Source: JAAZIN01 sp964464625 (lineage in GTDB: Bacteria > Bacillota > Dethiobacteria > DTU022). Taken from it: a DNA stretch of 7,833 nt. This document shows positions 6,360 through 7,833 of the stretch, one piece after another. The notes under the pieces are model-generated. The model was not told where the DNA came from, made no database searches, and saw only the letters and a list, made by a program, of their open reading frames with translations. Location of the stretch: positions 1 through 7,833 of the forward strand of contig CAYXKD010000082.1 of the NCBI GenBank assembly GCA_964464625.1, written 5' to 3'. A program made the translations under genes and the position numbers. The stretch's first letter is position 1. Each line of letters starts with the position of its first letter.

Positions 6360-7301
6360 TCACAAGTTTAGCAACCCCAAAAAATTCTCTTCCTTTATAA
6401 TTTCAATGGCATAGCCCTTCTTAATTAATTCGTAAGCCCTTTTTTCTTTCAGGCTGATCCCCTCCGGGCCTACAAACGCTTTATCCTGGATGCCGACAAT
6501 GACGATGTCGGTTTTTCTGGACACATTACTTTTAACGACCCCACCCAGATTGACCACATTTTGCATTGCTGTTCTCCTATCCATGCTTTGAAGGTCGCCG
6601 GTAAACACTATGTTCTTACCATAAAAGGGGTGGGATCTCTCGAACGATTCTACAGTGGCAGCAATTTCAGAAATGGCTATTCTTTGAAATCTACGGTACC
6701 TTGGACCAAAGTACTTTTGAGGTTTTAGCTCAGTAAAATTTTTTAGCGGGAGGTCATTGTATCTTTCACAAAATGAATGGAAGGTAATGTCGCCGGTTTT
6801 TTTAACACTTTCAATGACTATGTGGGCACATGTTTTTGCATCACTTAAGGCATTGTGATGTTCATCCATGGCTATGCCAAAGTGCCAGGCCCTATCCATT
6901 AGCGAAATGCCAACTTTTTTCCCTTGACAGGCAAAATTAGATATTTGAATGCTGCAGAGATAGTTAAAGTAGGGTATGTCCAGTTCATGCTCAATAAAGC
7001 CGCATTTTAAAACTGACATGTCAAAATGGGCATTATGAGCAACAACAATATTGTTTACAAAATATCGCTGAGTTTTTTTCCATACCTTGGGGAAAAGTGG
7101 TGCATCTACCACAGAGTTGGGTGTAATGCCGTGGATTTTGATATTATTTTCATCAAAATAAAGAGATGGCGGCTTGATTAAAAAATACTCGGTATCAACA
7201 ATTTCCATATTTCTCACTGCAGCCAAACCCATAGAACAAGCACTGTTCAAATTGTGGTTCGCAGTTTCAAAATCAATTGCTACGAAATCATATGATGGCA
7301 T
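6360..7301 (-). CDS. DnaQ-like DEDDh 3'-5' exonuclease with C-terminal BRCT domain
   Basis: A 313-residue protein. Residues 4-165 form an exonuclease domain with all DEDDh residues: D10 and E12 in AIDFET (Exo I), D94 in AHNAHFD (Exo II), and H149 and D154 in HNALSD (Exo III). The family removes nucleotides from DNA or RNA 3' ends using two metal ions. Residues about 226-306 form a BRCT domain of the NAD-ligase type: GKNIVFTG, then LGGVVKSNVSRKTDIVIVG, suggesting recruitment to DNA ends or repair complexes. The ATG at 7299-7301 is preferred because GGTGGTGA (7309-7316) sits seven bases upstream; the frame opens seven codons earlier at a TTG with no such site. It has its own promoter (7405-7434). 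It looks more A+T-rich than the kinase and ligase genes. It is not the replicative epsilon subunit by itself; a stand-alone repair or processing exonuclease is the likely role. Domain calls are firm. Confidence 0.93.
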   Translation of the reverse strand: MPSYDFVAIDFETANHNLNSACSMGLAAVRNMEIVDTEYFLIKPPSLYFDENNIKIHGITPNSVVDAPLFPKVWKKTQRYFVNNIVVAHNAHFDMSVLKCGFIEHELDIPYFNYLCSIQISNFACQGKKVGISLMDRAWHFGIAMDEHHNALSDAKTCAHIVIESVKKTGDITFHSFCERYNDLPLKNFTELKPQKYFGPRYRRFQRIAISEIAATVESFERSHPFYGKNIVFTGDLQSMDRRTAMQNVVNLGGVVKSNVSRKTDIVIVGIQDKAFVGPEGISLKEKRAYELIKKGYAIEIIKEENFLGLLNL

Positions 7302-7404
7302 AGACAATTCACCACCAATCAAAAGGTTCCAGCTTCGTGAACAGCGTTAATTGGCGAAAGAAGCAATGTAATAGTTCAAAGTAGTGGATTCAAATCTTTA
7401 ACCG

Positions 7405-7420
7405 AGTATATCGATATACT
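7405..7420. promoter_or_regulatory. Perfect 16-bp palindrome covering the exonuclease promoter -10
   Basis: AGTATATCGATATACT is its own reverse complement. One arm is the -10 element and the rest fills the promoter spacer, an ideal place for a dimeric repressor to block polymerase. No regulator is encoded nearby in the window. Confidence 0.5.
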
Positions 7421-7434
7421 GTTATGGCTGTCAA
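7405..7434 (-). promoter_or_regulatory. Promoter of the exonuclease-BRCT gene
   Basis: On the minus strand TTGACA (7429-7434, perfect) and TATACT (7405-7410, five of six) are spaced by 18 bp. Transcription would start near 7398, about 97 nt before the ATG at 7301. No GAAC-type LexA box of the Gram-positive kind was seen around it, so SOS control is not supported by sequence. Confidence 0.7.
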
Positions 7435-7494
7435 CAAAAATATCTATAAACTACATAAACTACCAGGCTTCATCATAAGGCAATAGTGGCTTAT

Positions 7495-7569
7495 AGCCCA
7501 TGGGGTCACCCACGGGGTCAGGTCTTGAAATATAAGTTTTTTAGGGTTTGCATTAAGCCCATGGGGTCA
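7495..7569 (+). repeat. Cluster of tandem repeat left ends in front of copy D
   Basis: The 14-mer AGCCCATGGGGTCA occurs at 7495-7508 and again at 7556-7569, 61 bp apart. The second copy runs into the full repeat, whereas the first breaks off after GGGGTCA and is followed at once by another left end (7514). The arrangement looks like a slippage or recombination duplication seeded on GGGGTCA. Confidence 0.6.
7514..7556 (+). repeat. Left-end fragment of the TIR repeat family
   Basis: About 43 bp matching the left end of the full copies, from GGGGTCAGG to TTTGCATTAA, with a longer T-run in the middle. It stops abruptly seven bases before copy D begins. Confidence 0.8.
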
Positions 7570-7743
7570 GGTCTTGAAATATAAGGTTTTAGGGTTTGCA
7601 TTAATTTGATATATAGGAAAATATACTGCGTATAATTGAAATTTTTACCCCGGGTGCCATCGCATATGACTGCGCTTATTAGTAAGATCCTTCATCCGCC
7701 GGTGTCATTTTGGGTAAAAAGTGATATTTCAAGACCTGACCCC
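7563..7743 (+). repeat. Full copy (D) of the TIR repeat family, 181 bp
   Basis: Perfect 20-bp terminal inverted repeats at 7563-7582 and 7724-7743. The pairing extends two bases outside (AT before, AT after), which could equally be a 2-bp target duplication. It carries a deletion of about 5 bp in the centre relative to copy C (the CCCCGGG area near 7650). Confidence 0.92.
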
Positions 7744-7833
7744 ATTTCCTGTGCTGCCGCCGCTATCAATTTCGAATCGTTCTCCGCTGCCATACCACAA
7801 TTTAAACAATTCATTTGACAATCTTTATTACGG

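Larger units (their letters stand above)
7302..7833. other. Non-coding region upstream of the exonuclease gene, to the window edge
   Basis: A stretch of 532 bases with no supportable gene. It holds the exonuclease ribosome binding site, a leader of about 97 nt, the promoter with its palindrome, a cluster of repeat left ends (7495-7569), full repeat copy D, and about 90 bases to the right edge in which nothing definite is seen. Confidence 0.7.

Noticed and set aside
2457..7743. CRISPR array
   Set aside because: The repeats are about 185 bp, palindromic-ended and kilobases apart, with genes between them; there is no regular short-spacer structure and no cas gene.
4278..7743. Target-site duplications flanking the full repeats
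   Set aside because: Only copy D shows a possible 2-bp AT duplication, which is equally an extension of the inverted repeat; copies B and C show none.
7815..7820. Plus-strand TTGACA near the right edge as a -35 element
   Set aside because: Only 13 bases follow before the window ends, so no -10 or gene can be checked.

Overview
This 7.8 kb stretch is bacterial chromosomal DNA. Strong GGAGG-type ribosome binding sites, canonical sigma-70/sigma-A-type promoters, GTG/ATG start usage and the gene content fit a Gram-positive, probably anaerobic Clostridia/Peptococcaceae-like organism. That placement is inference from gene style only; no taxonomic marker is present.

Layout. (1) On the minus strand, a well-formed promoter (2412-2440) drives an FGGY-family carbohydrate kinase (683-2233). 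After a 36-nt gap comes the N-terminal half of a RuBisCO-like large-subunit protein (1-646), which runs off the left edge. The pair looks like an operon for an unidentified sugar or sugar-acid pathway: phosphorylation, then RuBisCO-like enolase/decarboxylase-type chemistry on the phosphate ester. (2) On the plus strand, divergent from the kinase, a gene with its own promoter (2687-2715) encodes a 498-aa protein (2768-4264). It has an integrase-fold-like N-terminal region lacking recognisable acidic catalytic residues and a C-terminal TPR region resembling the ST7 family. (3) On the minus strand, a class I AMP-forming acyl-CoA ligase (4531-6042) has a near-perfect promoter and a GTG start. (4) On the minus strand, a DnaQ-like DEDDh 3'-5' exonuclease fused to a C-terminal BRCT domain (6360-7301) has a promoter whose -10 lies in a perfect 16-bp palindrome.

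The most striking non-coding structure is a family of about 181-187-bp repeats with perfect 20-bp terminal inverted repeats (GGGGTCAGGTCTTGAAATAT). There are three full copies (4278-4464, 6142-6327, 7563-7743), one decayed copy lacking its right end (2457-2529), and one left-end fragment (7514-7556). All lie in the same orientation, and every gap between transcription units holds one. They are MITE- or REPIN-like and encode no transposase; 20-bp ends of the same type also bracket the integrase-like/TPR gene.

The four transcription units do not form one obvious pathway. The kinase/RuBisCO-like operon is the clearest metabolic lead, and the repeat family together with the integrase-like/TPR protein is the clearest lead for something not well described.
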